Assembly: GCF_963678635.1 (NCBI RefSeq)
Contig: NC_087068.1
Location: 1,490,001-1,554,000, forward strand
Direction: 5' to 3'
DNA: 64,000 nucleotides
DNA from: Symsagittifera roscoffensis
Taxonomy: Eukaryota > Xenacoelomorpha > Acoela > Convolutidae
The notes below the pieces were generated by a model. It had not been told where the DNA came from. It saw only the letters and a program-made list of their open reading frames with translations, and searched no databases. Positions 39,626-52,639 of the stretch are shown one piece after another. How positions within the stretch are numbered: the stretch's first letter is position 1; each line of letters begins with the position of its first letter. The position numbers were made by a program, and so were the translations under genes.

Positions 39626-41930
39626 CAATTAATGACGCAATTACTTGAAAGACATCAATGGTTTTTTTTGGTTACGAAGCAGTATTTGGACAACTGCGTA
39701 TTCATACTCGTCTGAAAGGGTTGGTAATTTCAAGTTTTGTTAAGTTTTTATATTCAAGTTTTTCTGTATTCAAGTTTCGGAAAAATTTAGTGAAGCTTTT
39801 TATATCAAAGCCAAATGAACAATTTCAAAATTGAATAAAAAACTCATCTCGGAAACTAAAAGCAATTGAGGACTCGCAAATGGGCACAAGATTTGCAGCT
39901 GTTGAGAGTATTCTCACAGTACCCAAGAGCGTTGAAAATTTTAAACTATGCCAAAATTACATAGGTACACAGAAAGTTTCTGATCTATAGGCTTCTCAGC
40001 CTCTGTCGATCATCTCCTTCTGTGGACGTCCAATTATTCATTCGAGAAAGGATATCATACATGACTTTTCCCAGTGTTTATCCAGCCTCAATTTGAACAA
40101 GATGAGGTGAACATTGAAAATAACAGACTCTGATAAGGGGTTCCAGTCGTTTAAGACTGCTGTAGTGAAGAAACTACTCTCTAAGCAAGTTATTGATTTT
40201 CTTGTTAACAACTTGCACGGGTTTTCACGAGAATTCCTTTCATTAATTGTAAACATTCCTTCAGTTGCTGTTACATCATAAACACAGTCCAAGTTTTTGT
40301 ACACTTCTATCATGTGCCCACGTTTTCCTTTGTACTCCGGGGTAGTGAGCTTCAAAAATTTCAATCTTTCAAAGAAAGCTAATTTGCATAAGCTTGCGAT
40401 TAATCTGGTTGCCCTCCGCTGAACAATTTCAGTCGCTACTTTGTCTTTTCTCATAATTTGGTTTCACGACTGATTTGCGTATTCCAGATGCTGATTCACC
40501 AAGGTTTTGTAGAGAGTCGCCAACCTTTCCTCCGTTAACTTCAAAAATTGTTTCTTCATAATTGCAACCATATTATTAGCTAATTTTGTTTCTTAGCAAT
40601 ATGTTTCCGAAAAAGTATTTTGGAGTCGATGATTACCCCCAGGTTTTTCTCGTTTTCTCATTTTTCTTTGCTCAAAGTGTTTTGTCATTTTGTGTATAAT
40701 TTTTTTCTGTTGTTTTCATTTTGGTAGGTTAAATTTCATTAATTTTTTATTGGAACACATTGAAAGTCCATTGGAACACATTCAGATCAGTCTGCAGTTC
40801 GTCTCTTTCTTCATCGGTTAAAATTGGTCTGTAAATTTTTGCATCATCAGCTTAAAGAAACATGTTTCAAGTGACTCCGTGTGTCATGGAGTTGATGTAC
40901 AGTACAAACACTGTTGGTCCTGGTACTGATTCCCGAGGGACTCCGCTGACGACAGGAACCCAGTCTGAGTGATTTTCGTTCACTACTACTCGCTCTTGCT
41001 GTTGAACAAATAGGCAGTTAGCCAGTCCAGAGTTTTGCCCCTAATTCAATATCTGGAGATAATGTTCAGTAGTCTTCTTTGGGGGACACTATCAAAGTGC
41101 TTTTTGGAATTCAACTTGAATAACATCGAATTCATTGCCTATGTTTAACTCTGCTGTCCAGTGTATCAGTGCTCCTAACAATTGAAGTGTTTTCGATCGG
41201 CCTTGTAAAAATCCAACGGTTGAGTCGATATCATTTTGTTCAAACAAAGGTAGCAGAACGTAAGCCGCCTTATAGTTTTTCAAAACTAATGCAGCATTTC
41301 AAAGTTAGGCTGACTGGTCTATAATTATTTGGATCGTTCTTTCAGTCCTTCTTATGTATCGTTATGACAGTTGCACGTCTCCAATCTCGATGAGTTGCAT
41401 CAATTCCCATAATTACCCAAGTTCTCATTATTTTTGAACTTTTATACTCAAAGTTTTGGCTATTTTTTTGAGTTTCAAAGAGAATCTGTGCGTGCATATT
41501 ATCTAGTTCAATTGATTTTGTGTCTATTTCAGAGAGTTCTTTCAAAGTTTTTTCTTCAGTGGGGAAAAGTCGTCTGATATTTGATTTTCTTGAGTTTCTA
41601 CAACGTCCCAGTTGTCTGGAGTTTCTATTGTAAAAACTGATTTGAAAAAGTTTGATAGGGTCTCAACTTTGTCCTTTTAAATTCTTGTATATACATCTTT
41701 ACTTAGGTTGAATGCAGGTATCGTCACTGTTTACTTTATTTTCTTGTTAACATAATTCAAGAAACTTTTTGGGTGGGTTTTTACACTCTTCAATATTTCT
41801 TTTTTGTGAGTAAGAGGACAGTTCCGTGTCATTTTTCTAACTCAATGCCAATTTTTGCAATAAGTCTCGTAATTCAGCACTTTTTTCTCTCTTCTAAAAA
41901 CTTCCCACAACAGAAACAGTAGATCAATTT
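39626..41930 (-). mobile_element. LINE family 2, copy 2
   Basis: Minus-strand copy closely related to 11790-13580 but with more of the RT: fingers 41342-41545, FLQGRSKTLQLLGALIHWT and DVIQVEFQKAL at 41092-41283, then SGVPRESVPGPTVFVLYIN and ADDAKIYRPI across 40860-40990. The C-terminal domain is at 40038-40454. A YADD-type block survives with a stop directly before it. It sits between the Element II 3'-end duplicate and a plus-strand element fragment. Confidence 0.75.
40038..40454 (-). pseudogene. LINE family 2 RT C-terminal domain (copy 2)
   Basis: 138 codons, almost the same as 12361-12777 (IVQRRATRLI, EYKGKRGHMIEVYK, VLNDWNPLSESV, RLDKHW). The two differ at about a dozen residues. It is detached from a functional RT. 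Confidence 0.8.
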
Positions 41931-41984
41931 GTTAGTTTACCATGAGTGGCAGTACTATTAAGCCATTTTGAAACAGAAATGAGA

Positions 41985-43240
41985 ACCTCCGCGAGATTAT
42001 ACCCTCTGATACCTATACCATACGTCAGGACTGAGTTGGAACTCAGATACGCTTGGGATTGACCATAGGGGAGTGAAACTCGGAAACAGGAAACGATCAT
42101 ATTAGGAAACATTGCTCTTGATGACGCACATGCGAGACCTAAAGATTTGTAAAGGAGCGGCAGTGGTGTGTTCAAACCGGAGACACAATCTCTGTTTTGT
42201 CCCGTTTTTGTTAGGACAGATATCGGCACCAGCGCTGAATACCTGCCTGCGCCAGGATGTTGAGAGAAGGCAGTGATCAGGGAAAGACGTTACTTTTACA
42301 AGCATTATTGGACATTCATCAGAGCAAGCTACTATGTGCCGATACGCAGTACACTTCGTGGCAGTGGACGTGAAGAGCACGAAGACGATAGTAGATCAAG
42401 CCTTCTCAGTGCCAACATGTGTAAGACTAGTAAGATTGTCGGAAAAATCTTAGGAGTTGCTTTGTAAGATGTTTGCTGCAGTTCCAGAAAAAAAATTAAG
42501 AAGAGTTAGAGTCCATACTTGGAAAGAAACTTACGTGATACTTCAGTGGAAATACTAGAGATTTCAAAAGACAAAAACAGAAAGGATCAGCAGCGATGGA
42601 TTACCATGCAGTAGATAATAGTGACAAAATCCACCGAATAATGATAGAAGTTGAACCATTGCTGGAAGCGTCATCACAATGAAGTTGGAGGAATATGTGA
42701 TGAACTCCCATGTCATTGATTGTTAGAAACATGGTGGTATCATGGGCGTAGTATTCTCGTGTTAATTCGGAACTCTGGAAGTTGCTCTCAATGGGTTTAT
42801 CAGACTCATCATAGCCCGTAACAATGAAAATTGGAATTATGATGGCGGTCAGATGGCTGAAAGCTCATGTTAAGAGAGCAACCGACAGGAAGAGCCAATT
42901 TGAGAACAGTTCAAAGAACTTGACTACGAAAATAAATTAAGTTTTTTCGAGAAGAAAGGTAGAATCTTCAACCTTCCGATGGAAGTGAACAAAATATGGA
43001 CCAGAAGACTTTTGATGCCATGGTTCAAAGCCAACGTGACTGCCTGGTTATACGATAATGCCAAAAATTATATGTCGAAACACAGCAGAGTGTACTGTTC
43101 GTAATAGTTAGACATAGGATTAGAAGCTTTCAAGCAATCTTTTGTGACGCATCGTATTAGAAAGACTTGAGTAGAGAGCGGGAAAATATTCCAGCCTGCA
43201 TGATTGTTTTTAATCAACTAACTCGTTTTGTAATTACATG
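41985..43240 (+). pseudogene. Plus-strand fragment of the downstream block (F to G and 3' end)
   Basis: Starts within F (text matching TTPRI..VPYVRTELQLRFAW), loses F', and continues with G (YAVHFVAVDVKSTKTIVDQAFSV at about 42340). Several stops interrupt it, then the 3' non-coding stretch ATATTCCAGCCTGCATGA at 43184. It is closer to Element I than Element II is, so it comes from the Element I subfamily, and it joins the Element II duplicate b at 43239. Confidence 0.7.
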
Positions 43241-44225
43241 AAAAACTTGAGTAATCTCTCGACGAGCAAGGTTATTTCAATGTTTCTTTGTAACAGTCCT
43301 CCGCTTAAGTCACAAATGAGGTTAAGAGAAAGAGGCCCTATAACCATTGGCTCAAGGGTCAAGGACACTACCTCTTGTAACTTTGTACCTCAATTTGTTG
43401 GAGCCAGTTCGGTTTGATTAAGACATGGGATATTGGGGTCGTGTTACAGCTTAAATTCTACTACCAAAATACCCCCACTTTACAAATAAGCAAATTCTTA
43501 TGGCTAGGTCTCTAAGTAACTAAATCACGCGAACATCGCTAAAACAGGGTTGAAAACTCATGTGATTACCATTAGTTTTTTTTGAATTGTGGACATTTGA
43601 TCCATTTCAGATGGATCAGCCTAAAACCTACCTTATCTCATCATAACTCTATAAGTTACACTCTAGGAATTAATTTCAGTACTCACAAATTGGCAACGGC
43701 TCTAGAATCATTCAAGTAAAATTACTAAGGTAACTCTAGAAGTTTACAGATGTCGAATTGATCTATTCGCTCGCTTGATTGGTCGACCTTCCCAATCAAG
43801 ATATTCACTTGTAAGGCTCCGCATAATTGTTTTTCCAATCAACCCAATCAGGAAACTGTCATGCATATCATATATACACAGATATAATACATTAGATAAC
43901 AAAAATTTGGAAATAAAAACCCGTTTTTCTTCCCTCAGATTTCATCTGAGCTCACACTCTAGCACAAATCTCTTCATCCTTATCCAAGTTTATAGGTTAC
44001 TGGGCCCAGACGTACTCGACATCATGATCTACCGCAGACTCAGGCTCACATTCTTAGCTAGATCCCTTCCTAGTATACACTCCTTTGCCTTCGTTTTATC
44101 TCTAGATAACTTGCCACCCTCTTACATCCAGTTTTTATCACATTGCGATGAGTAAGCAGTGTCTCTCAAAATTTTCTGACCCAGTTCTCGCCTGGAACTG
44201 ACGATATTCCTTTTGGTGCTTCCTC
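43239..44225 (-). repeat. 3' non-coding, LTR-like region of Element II (copy b)
   Basis: Pairs with 37143-38100 (copy a). It contains palindrome TGATCCAT..ATGGATCA at 43598-43618 and the blocks that also occur, inverted and diverged, at 14030-14560. There is no coding sequence of note. Confidence 0.65.
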
Positions 44226-45200
44226 TTATGACTTTTCGTCAATATTTCCAGCGAGGAGGTTAACGTTAACCTGAACCACGAAAATAACAGTATTCCAGAT
44301 GCGCTTCACTTCCATGCAAGCAGTCTGAAACAACTCAATTCTCCTTTTGTAATCAATTGCATCTTTTGCCTCTACTGTAGGTGCTTTGACTCTCGATACT
44401 TCATTACATTTTCCTCGATCCATCTCAGTGCCAGCATCGAGCTCACTACATAGACAGTTACCTTTTGTTGGTAGACCGGTAACCCTATGGCATAAATTTC
44501 TTCCACATCTCATTTCAGGCAAAGATTTCTCTTCTTCGATCCATCACAGTCTGAGCCACACATTGACATGCGTAGTTTCCATGTGTCATCTTAATGATCC
44601 GGGGGTTGCGTTCTCCAGCAAAGGCTCAAACTCCATCATCTTCGCATGCACTGAGTCGGTTTTGTCCACGGCAAGGACGTCATTCGGTACATTGTCACTC
44701 GTACTCTGCTTCTCAATGTAGCTAAAAATTCCTCTCTCGAGACTAAAATTTTTCTCTCCCCAGATATCACTCAAAACAACCACTCTGGGTCCAAGTACTG
44801 CGCACCACATCTTCCTAAGCAATCGATGCGAGTGGTAATAGTTTTTGCCAACCACACACACTTCGGTACCGAAAAGACTTTGTTGATCATTACATTCTGG
44901 CTGGACAATCTCACCCACAATATGTGCAATGGATATTTACTACCAAAAAAAAACCGCCATAACTGATCCCACCAAGGCTTCGCGAAACCCATATCCGCTT
45001 CTAGGCCCACTTTCCAACCCTTGATAGGTTTAAGGATCACCTTCAGCACTCCTCACCAGGACTCCACGCTCAATACCCTGACTGAAAGATGTTCTGACTC
45101 CAACATCTGGAGCGACTCTAGACTACACATTCTCGAGAAGAATCCTAGTGCCGTTGCCAAATTCACGGTTGTGATCGCGTATCAATCAACTAGATTTTCC
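44226..45200 (-). pseudogene. Element II F'/G pseudogene (copy b)
   Basis: Same content as copy a (38043-39111) with independent damage: a deletion of about 15 bp removes residues around 'LLEASGER' at 44625, and about 45 bp is missing near 44985. The frames show VPKCVWLAKT and ACMEVKRIWNT. It continues upstream into F at 45740. Confidence 0.7.
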
Positions 45201-45739
45201 ACGTCGCTTTTCGTTTTCTCTGCGACATCACCAAACCACGTGACCAAGTCCCTCCTCTGGAAGGACTGAATTCTCATGCACGATTGTCGATTGTCCTTCA
45301 CATGATTGTCTTTCTCCTCCTGTAGCTAGATCAAGATAAGTGCCTGGCTCCATTTTCTTCTGCAGTTTGTCTCTAGATTCTTCATGTTTGACTTAAGATT
45401 CATCTTGATAATGTAAAATCAATTTGTGTATCACTTTCATATTTCGCAAATCATCAATATTCCCCACTAATAGCCTAATCCGCTCTGCAGTTTTGAACAT
45501 TCTCTTTGTCACCGAGCCTCAATTCCATTCTCTTCTCTGAGCATTGCACGTGGATAATTCGGGTTCCTTTTCAAGAAGCAAGCGTAGGCTTGGCTTCTCT
45601 CTAAGGTATCAATCACCGCCTAAAACTTCAACAACTCCGTGACTTTAAAGTTCATGCACACAACGCCTGCTTATGAGCTCACGAATGGGTTGTATGACAT
45701 CCCCATGACTCCAGAGATATACTGATATTCCCCCGGTTT

Positions 45740-47364
45740 GTATGGTTTTGAGTATTCTTTAGCTTCCGTCATTGCACGATGCACATCATGGCCCTTGTTG
45801 ATCGAATTTTTTGTTAGTGAACCTCCTCATCTCATCAGTCTTCGCGTGGTATTCGAGAGATTGCCTGGAATCATTGTGCTTCTCAATTCCCGCGTTCTGA
45901 TACACGTTCAAGGAGATCAATTTCCAGTGCTCCATTTTCTGATAGCAGATTTTGGTCAAGGCATCAGGTTTTACCGACATGATCCATATCAGGAAAGACG
46001 TAGCGTCTTTCTGCCTCATTGAGCTCAATCCAGAATCGTCTCATTCGCGTCATCTGAGCTCAAGACCCTCCTTGAACTCTTTGACTTGTCTCTACTTGCT
46101 CATCATTCTGTAAATATGTAGACCTCTGTCGCCCAATTTCAGCTTGTCGCACGAACTCAGATCTTCCAGTGAAACTCCAGCCAGGCACCACGCGAACGAT
46201 AGTTCACACTCGGTCCTGATGAATGGGTTCCCCATTCAGAGTTTTGGCTGACGAAACTGCCCTCATTTCATTCTCAAAGTACTCGGACAGAAGTTTTTGC
46301 CAGGTCCATCCAAGTTGGCTCCTCATATCCAACTTGTTCATTTCGGCCTTTTGCTGCGTGGGCCAGCTCCGGCACTTCGTGGACACTCCTCTGTCTAGCT
46401 TTTTCAAACATTTTTCCCGTTCCTTAATTGTGACCAAGGATATCCACCAAGAACTAGCCGTGTTTTTCTTGAGTCTTTTCTCCAGCCGATTACTCGTGAT
46501 TTGCTGTCCGACGCTCTGTTGTTGACTCGAGACCCATTCTATTCTGACATCTACTTCCCATGTCTGCACACTAGTAGATCTTCTCTTTGTCTCCACTTGT
46601 CGCGGCCTGAAGTTTTGTTGGGCCAATGGCACCGGTCTACTCTCCATGTCGGCCATCATTTTCGTTAGTTTCCTAGAGTTCGAAATGTCTCTGTTCGCCG
46701 CCCTCTTCCACCTTGCCAACACCATGAGAGGTATCTCCTTCAGGTTTGTATTCGACACTGGACTGCCTCTCTCCGTTTCCTTGACCTCGACCCCTTGATT
46801 GGCGGTGGGGACACAATCATTATCGAGGCTGCCTCCTTCTCATGGTCTTCTCAAGCTGATTCTTGTTCCACCTGCTCTCTTGTCTCTAGTGCAATTCCCT
46901 CCCCCTTTTGCCATGGTATAATAAAAAAATTTAGCTATAATAATAGATTTATTCCTATTTAACATTTTACTCTTATCTTGTTTTGCTTTCATTTAGAGTA
47001 AAGCTGTCTTTACAGAGTCTAGCCACAGTTCCAGCCTGATTTTCCTGATATGAATCATTTTAGTGAGCAGCCCCTCTCACTCTTCCCTTTCCTAATCGGT
47101 TCCCATCAGAATAGAATCTCCGATCCTCCTTGAACTCTTTGACATCTATCTTCCTCTCCACCTTCGGATTGAATTCTAGCAAAACTCTCTCCCATAAGTT
47201 CTACCTTGATCCAGAGTACCCAAAAACGCCGTCATAATCTTTTCAAAGGTGTTCTTTTCCTCACTCTCGTTGCTCAAGAGTAACGTATCCATCGCCACCG
47301 GCTGACTTTCAAGTTGCAACTCCAGGTTCTTTCGAGGAGATCCCACGGTGACATTCATTTTCAC
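45740..47364 (-). pseudogene. Element II D/E/F pseudogene
   Basis: The best piece is 46204-46758 (184 codons open, minus), ending SQLGWTWQKLLSEYFENEMRA, aligned with the E/F junction of Element I. Another at 45786-46028 has DEMRRFTNKKF (F). The segment 46920-47080 is AT-rich and non-coding, possibly an insertion or intron-like stretch inside D. The 47176-47364 frame is probably D. Function unknown. Confidence 0.55.
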
Positions 47365-47587
47365 TCAAGTCTTGCAGAAGCTCCCGTCTGGTACCGGGAT
47401 TATACGACTTGGCCGTCGTCAACCCAGCAGGGGTCACTCCAGTGTCCATTTTTTCGTCGGCGTCGCTAAGAGCTTCTTCCATTCTTTCTCTTTCTGCAGC
47501 TTCAGGGCGTCCTCAAACCGGTTTTCCCCAGGGAGATTTTCTGGTCTCCAGGAGTATCGATCGACAGAGGCGAGGGTGTTATCGGGC

Positions 47588-50060
47588 TTAGCTTCTTATA
47601 TTCTTTGAGAGGTATGTATATGGTAACTCTACCTTCTCCAACCCGTAAGGCCTCAGATGTTTCCTGGTGCTGCAGACCATCTCAGCCTTCAGACCTAAGT
47701 GCCCTTCCTCCACTACGACACGGCCATCTCTGTAAGTGAGATCCATGTTTTCTAGTCCGGCCCTCTCAAGCACAACCTTGAGTTCGCGCACGCCACGTCT
47801 TGGTAGCATTGACCCCCTCATGACTCTCAATGCGTCAGTCCACGAATTGATCTTGATCTGGCTCGAGTGAAAGTACGCTGCCGCAGAGTATCCAATGAAC
47901 AACTGATCCCAACCATACGTGAACACCTTCTGTTGCCGCTCCACCATTCTCTTAGCCTGCACGGACGGAAGCAGCAAGGGACTGGTCAACCCCAAATTAA
48001 TTCTCATGACAAAAGAAAACTCTGGAAACGCGGTTGGAAGTCTGAAATTCAAGAACTAAGCTCAGCTCCCTCCTTATAAGCTCGAAAGTTTCCGTCCAAG
48101 ACGGGATTTGCAAGATCTCTCCAGCCTGCCATTCAAGAGGATTCAAATTCCACATGTTTGGGATGTTTCGGTATGCCTCAAACGGACCCTGTCGGTATTC
48201 GCCCATTCTACACTGTAGTTGTCCTATAAAATTCAACACCATCAATTTGGGATCATTGATCTTCCCAAACAGCACCATCTCAATCATCTGCGTTCTCAAG
48301 TGTTCCTGCTCGCACCAATTCAGGTCCGGCCCATCAAGGACACTAATCAAGCTGACGTGTATCACCGAGAGTCGATACGCTGCAATCAAGGGGTCTGAGA
48401 AGGCGCAGGTCAAGGCCAGTCCATAGATGCAAGTCACCACTTCCCCCAATCCTCTTATCACTCCAAGGAGATCCGATCGCATGGCCAAGCACAAGTCAGT
48501 CACAATCGTCATCCCCCTTTACTCCCAGAATTCCCTCTAGTCTTTGGCTCCGATTCTTCTACCGTTAGAAGCCTATTCTGTATCAAGAAGAGCTCTACCA
48601 GGAGTGTTTTCAGCCCTTCAGCGCATTTGTATGAGTAAGTTTAGACAATCCGCTTTCGAATACTGCCAGATCCCCGAGCATCAGGACGCTCAAGATCAAA
48701 TACCTATCGATCCGCAAGGTCTCCACACTTCTGGTGAATCAGAAGGCTGGCCCCATGCTAAACAGGTTTCTAGGAAACACCCGGTACAAGGCTAGCAACA
48801 AGTTAGCTGGCATGCTCAAGATATCTTGAAGGTGAGCTTCGAAAATTGTTTTTCTCGCCGAAAGCTACGTATCCACATACCTCTTCCGCCAACAAGGACT
48901 CAAGAATCTCAAGATTTCATATTTCTTCTTCGTTCTCAACTCCCCCATGGCATGATCTTTCCAGAAGTGGGAGATGTTTGCATCATTCGCAAGTGACCCA
49001 AATGTCCCCACCTTCAACTCTTTTTTCCGATTGCTCGAGCTAATTCTGCATGATCTCCTAGACTTACACTATCAAGGGAGGAGCAGTCTCCTTAGTCTTG
49101 TCACTCTTGCTTTCGAGTCCTGGTGTCAGGAAGGGCCACCTTCCTCTTCCTGCGTGAGGCGATACACCATTGACTCAAGTAGTTTTGCCGCGTCGACCTG
49201 GTTTTTCCGATCATGCACCGGTCTCGCTGAACTACTAGTGGATCTTACGATTGTGAGCTCCATGTTTCTGAACCACATGCTCTTAGTCAAGTGGTGGATC
49301 TCACAATTTTTGTCATTGATTTCTGGCTTGAATTTCACCTGCCTCCCCAGATTCGAGACCTCCAGATACAACACCTCATCGATCACTAACAAGATGTCGG
49401 CAAACACGTGGAAGCCCATAGGGATTTCAATATATCTGCCCATTTTGCTGCCATTGCAGATCTCAAGAATTTCAGATTCTTCCATTCTAATTCGCTGTTG
49501 GAAGCAGCTAACAGCATTCGCAGTACGCTGTTCTTCACTATCAGGGCCAGCACCGCATGAACAAATTGAAGGGACCCCGGCATGCTCGCATATCCAGGCG
49601 AGCAGTTAAATACTACTTTTGTCTTTGATCCTAGCCTAGCCGCCACCAACTTTTGTATTTTCACCATTGCGGAAAACAGTGCTTGGACAGCTTCCCATAT
49701 CTTCTTCGTTGCAGTTTCTTCTTCTCTCAAAGCTCTAGAAGTCCTGCCGCGTCCACGTGATCATTCATTCCTGCAAACAACAGCAGCTCAGGCTCAAATG
49801 GTGTCTCTGATTTAATCGCTACCACCAAAGTTAACATCTGGTTTAGTTCTGCCCTAGTTCTGATTATGAATCTCGGGGCTCCCGGGTCCGATCGATCGTA
49901 GGCGGCCAGTGCCTTAGCCAATGTGGACGCTCCATATCCCTCCCCATATCTCACATCATTCAACAGCTCTGGGCCCGCATAAGCAGTATCAGTAATCCAT
50001 GCAATTGCGCAGGTATCGCCAAAATTATTCTGGTGGTTCTGCAATCCCACCCGGGCTTTC
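47588..50060 (-). pseudogene. Element II B/C pseudogene
   Basis: Read downwards: YGASTLAKALAAYDRS and LLLFAGMNDHVDAAG (B block III-like), CSPGYASMPGSLQFVHAVLAL, VLYLEVSNLGRQVKFKPEI, then after several breaks LTCAFSDPLIAAYRLSVIHVSL and NWCEQEHLRTQ. It goes straight on without a stop into MWNLNPLEWQAGEILQIPS, which corresponds to the start of C in Element I. This is the best evidence that B and C were one protein. C continues to 47588 (RPYGLEKVELPY). Confidence 0.75.
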
Positions 50061-50199
50061 CAGTTCCTTCAAGGATGATTAAATGATTGGACCAAAAATG
50101 GTCCTTCTCTGGATACCTGATAGATCCGCTAGTCCACACAATAGTGATTATTCAAGTCCTCATGAGACAAACTCTTGAGTTCCAGGTCCTCTGTTAACT

Positions 50200-52135
50200 C
50201 CTGTCTACATGCCAGCTCTTGTAGATCCAGATTCCTTATGTTCTTCAAGCACCTGGCCTTGCTCCAGCCCTCCAGAAATTGTCTCGAGGTCTTCTTTCAC
50301 CGCGACAGAGACACCACTGAGCTTCGTGGTGTCGATGAGCCTCTCGTATCCTTTTTGTGGGACGTCGAACCTTGATGACTACTTCTGCTACTTGCCGAGT
50401 TGTCCCTAGAGTCTCTTCTCCCCCAGCCTGGCCTTCTCGGGTCTGACTGAGAAAAAAGGAAGTTATGGAGAAGAGCCAAAAGTAATATGTTCCACTTCCA
50501 TCAACTCCAACACTAGACTGTTCATGTGTCGCTGGAAGACTTTGTTCAACCACTCCGTTCCTCTTGGTCGATCAAAGTTGATGCCATCAGGTGAGCTTCC
50601 CTCCGACAGGGAATCTTCCATCATGCGGGCCAAGGTTAGGAGGACTTTCACTCTGGATCTCAAGTAATGCGCCGTTGATTTGACACACCCTCTCATCCAT
50701 ATTCCGTCTATTGTCATCCAGCTGCATGTTTTATGGCACAGTTCAAACTGTCTATATCGTGCGGCCCGAAAAGTCCTCTCATATTGTAAAAAGCCCCTTT
50801 TTTTCTCCGATAACTGAGTCATCTTCCTGTATTCACATCTAGAAAGGTCCTTCTTGCCCATTATCATTGTGACCGTGTGTGTTTTCTGCACCTCCAGCGT
50901 CTCTAGTGAAGCCAGCATTTGAAGTATCGCCGCACCTGAGAAGCTCAAGATGATGCTTTGCCAGCGAGCCCTGAATCTGGTGAGGACCCTAACGAAATTG
51001 TCCTCAATGATCAAGTGAACGGCGCAGTTGGATATCCTTGGCTCCGTGAGATAATCCAACCAGGGCGCATCGTGGAATGATTTTCTCCTTTCGTACTAGT
51101 CGGTTCTTCTTCGGACGCGGGGATCTCGAGCGTCCTTGCCTGTAATCTCTCTTGCAGTTCCTCGAAACGAGACGTCCCGCCGCTGCCTTGGCTCCCATTT
51201 GAAGTGGGCGTCAATCCACGGAGTGCTACATCTACCGTGAGTGGCTTGGTTTGTCTCATGTCCAGATCTATCAATGATGGTGTGGATTCTGGATGGTCCA
51301 CGTCTCCAGATCTTTGCTCATTTGCTCTATCGAGATTGAACCGACCAGTCGCCCTGGAAGCTTCGTCAAAGTACATTATGAATCCGGCCTCGAACGCGAG
51401 CCAGAAGTTTGCTCGGGGTGTTCGCTTTTCGGCATCTATTTTTCGCTGCTTCTTGCTGCAACTTCTGGATCTGCTTGAGCTCCGAATTCAGCTGATCCCG
51501 GGTAGCTGCTTGCTGCTGCAACTTTTGGAGCTGCTCGAGTTCCAACTTCACCTGGTCCCGGGTAGCGGCTTCTAGCTGCAACTTTCGAACTTGCTCGATT
51601 TCCGACTTCAGCTGGCCCCTATTCGCGGCTTCCTCAGGTAGTTTCCCGATCTGCTCCAGCTCAGATCTCATTTGATCACTTTCAAGAGCAGCTTGGTCCC
51701 GTTCGCATTGAATCTTCTCTAACTCCCTCTTCAGTCTGGCAGTGTCCGGGTACTCATCTTCCGTTTGTTGTGATCGAATTATAGATGTAGGCTTGTTGAT
51801 CATTTGACCTGCCATCCTCATCGTTGGGCGATTGGGACGAGGAAACAAGCCAGCACCACACTCAGTGGTGTTACTCAACACGAGATTTCCTCAAGCCTCC
51901 ATGGTTGCTCCACGACAACCAACTGGTTTGCTCCTCGTTCGACATTCCCTGGGACGTGTAGACCACCATGAACACTGTTTCCATCGCAGACTCTTTTTCT
52001 TGAGACTCCAGTTGCAAGATGGCTTTCAATATCATCGCCATGTCCACTTGGGATTAATCCAGACCCCAATTCGGTTTGGATAGTTTCGCGATTCTGCTTT
52101 TTCGGATGATTTACCAAATCAAATTCAATCTGCAA
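50200..52135 (-). pseudogene. Element II A pseudogene: coiled-coil repeats and eroded SGNH domain
   Basis: From 52135: an unrecognised N-terminal part, a coiled coil made of four tandem 18-19-residue units (51436-51680; ELEQLQKLQQQAATRDQ type), then the SGNH homologue at 50463-51059. The block I position reads IIEDNFVR instead of GDS, block III GKKD instead of GTND, and block V DGINFD instead of DGIHFD. Every catalytic residue is replaced. Nearly the same sequence recurs at 57785-59740. Confidence 0.8.
51436..51680 (-). repeat. Coiled-coil minisatellite, 57-bp unit
   Basis: Four imperfect tandem copies with the recurring text CTGCAACTT..GCTGCTCGA, each encoding 19 residues of Leu/Glu/Gln-rich coiled coil. 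The duplicate at 59180-59420 has the same array with one unit 54 bp long. Element I has only a short coiled coil here, so the array expanded in the Element II lineage. Confidence 0.7.
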
Positions 52136-52639
52136 ACGAAACTGCGTTCAAGACTTGTCAACTTCCTACTACGTGGCTAACTCGCACCTTAAAAAAAGGT
52201 TTCATTCAGTTTTGATAGGAAAAGATCTGCCCCTTCAATCAGTCAACTGCTTGCTCCAATGAGCGAACCATTTACTTTACGTGAACCACATCAAACTTTA
52301 TTCCAATTTAAAACCATGCAGTTGGTATATGTTAGCACTGTGTAAATTGGATTGATATTTAAATAAATCTTCCAAAATTATCTTTTTTGAAAACAATTCT
52401 TTCTACGTTCCAAATCGCTTTTTACCATATCTTGATCACTCATGACTCAAAACTCACGCCTCAGCTCAAAAATCTTGTCCCATCTCAAGACTCAGGTGAT
52501 GCTCAGGAAAGTTTTTTTGTGTAGATTTACTGTGATTCCTGTTTCAGCGAACATCACGTGCAAGATGGCATATAGCCCCCAAGAATTTGAATTGCCTCTA
52601 TTTGGATCTTAAACTGGTTTTGAGAACTCCTTCATTTCG
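52136..52639. other. Spacer between Element II and Element III, no gene recognised
   Basis: AT-rich non-coding DNA between the minus-strand A pseudogene and plus-strand pol. It may be the spacer upstream of A in Element II orientation, but I cannot align it convincingly with 27304-27673. It is absent from unit B because of an 0.8-kb deletion. Confidence 0.4.

Larger units (their letters stand above)
43239..52135 (-). mobile_element. Element II: decayed downstream block on the minus strand
   Basis: Read from 52135 down to 43239 it contains the homologues of A, B, C, D/E, F, F' and G in the same order as Element I, then the 3' non-coding region. No gag or pol precedes it, since at 52136 the sequence turns into spacer and then plus-strand pol of Element III. 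Protein identity to Element I is roughly 25-40 percent, so it is a separate, older subfamily. Confidence 0.75.

Noticed and set aside
18372-52135. Maverick/Polinton or other DNA virus-like element
   Set aside because: There is no protein-primed DNA polymerase, packaging ATPase or capsid gene. RT, RNase H and a gypsy-type integrase are clear.
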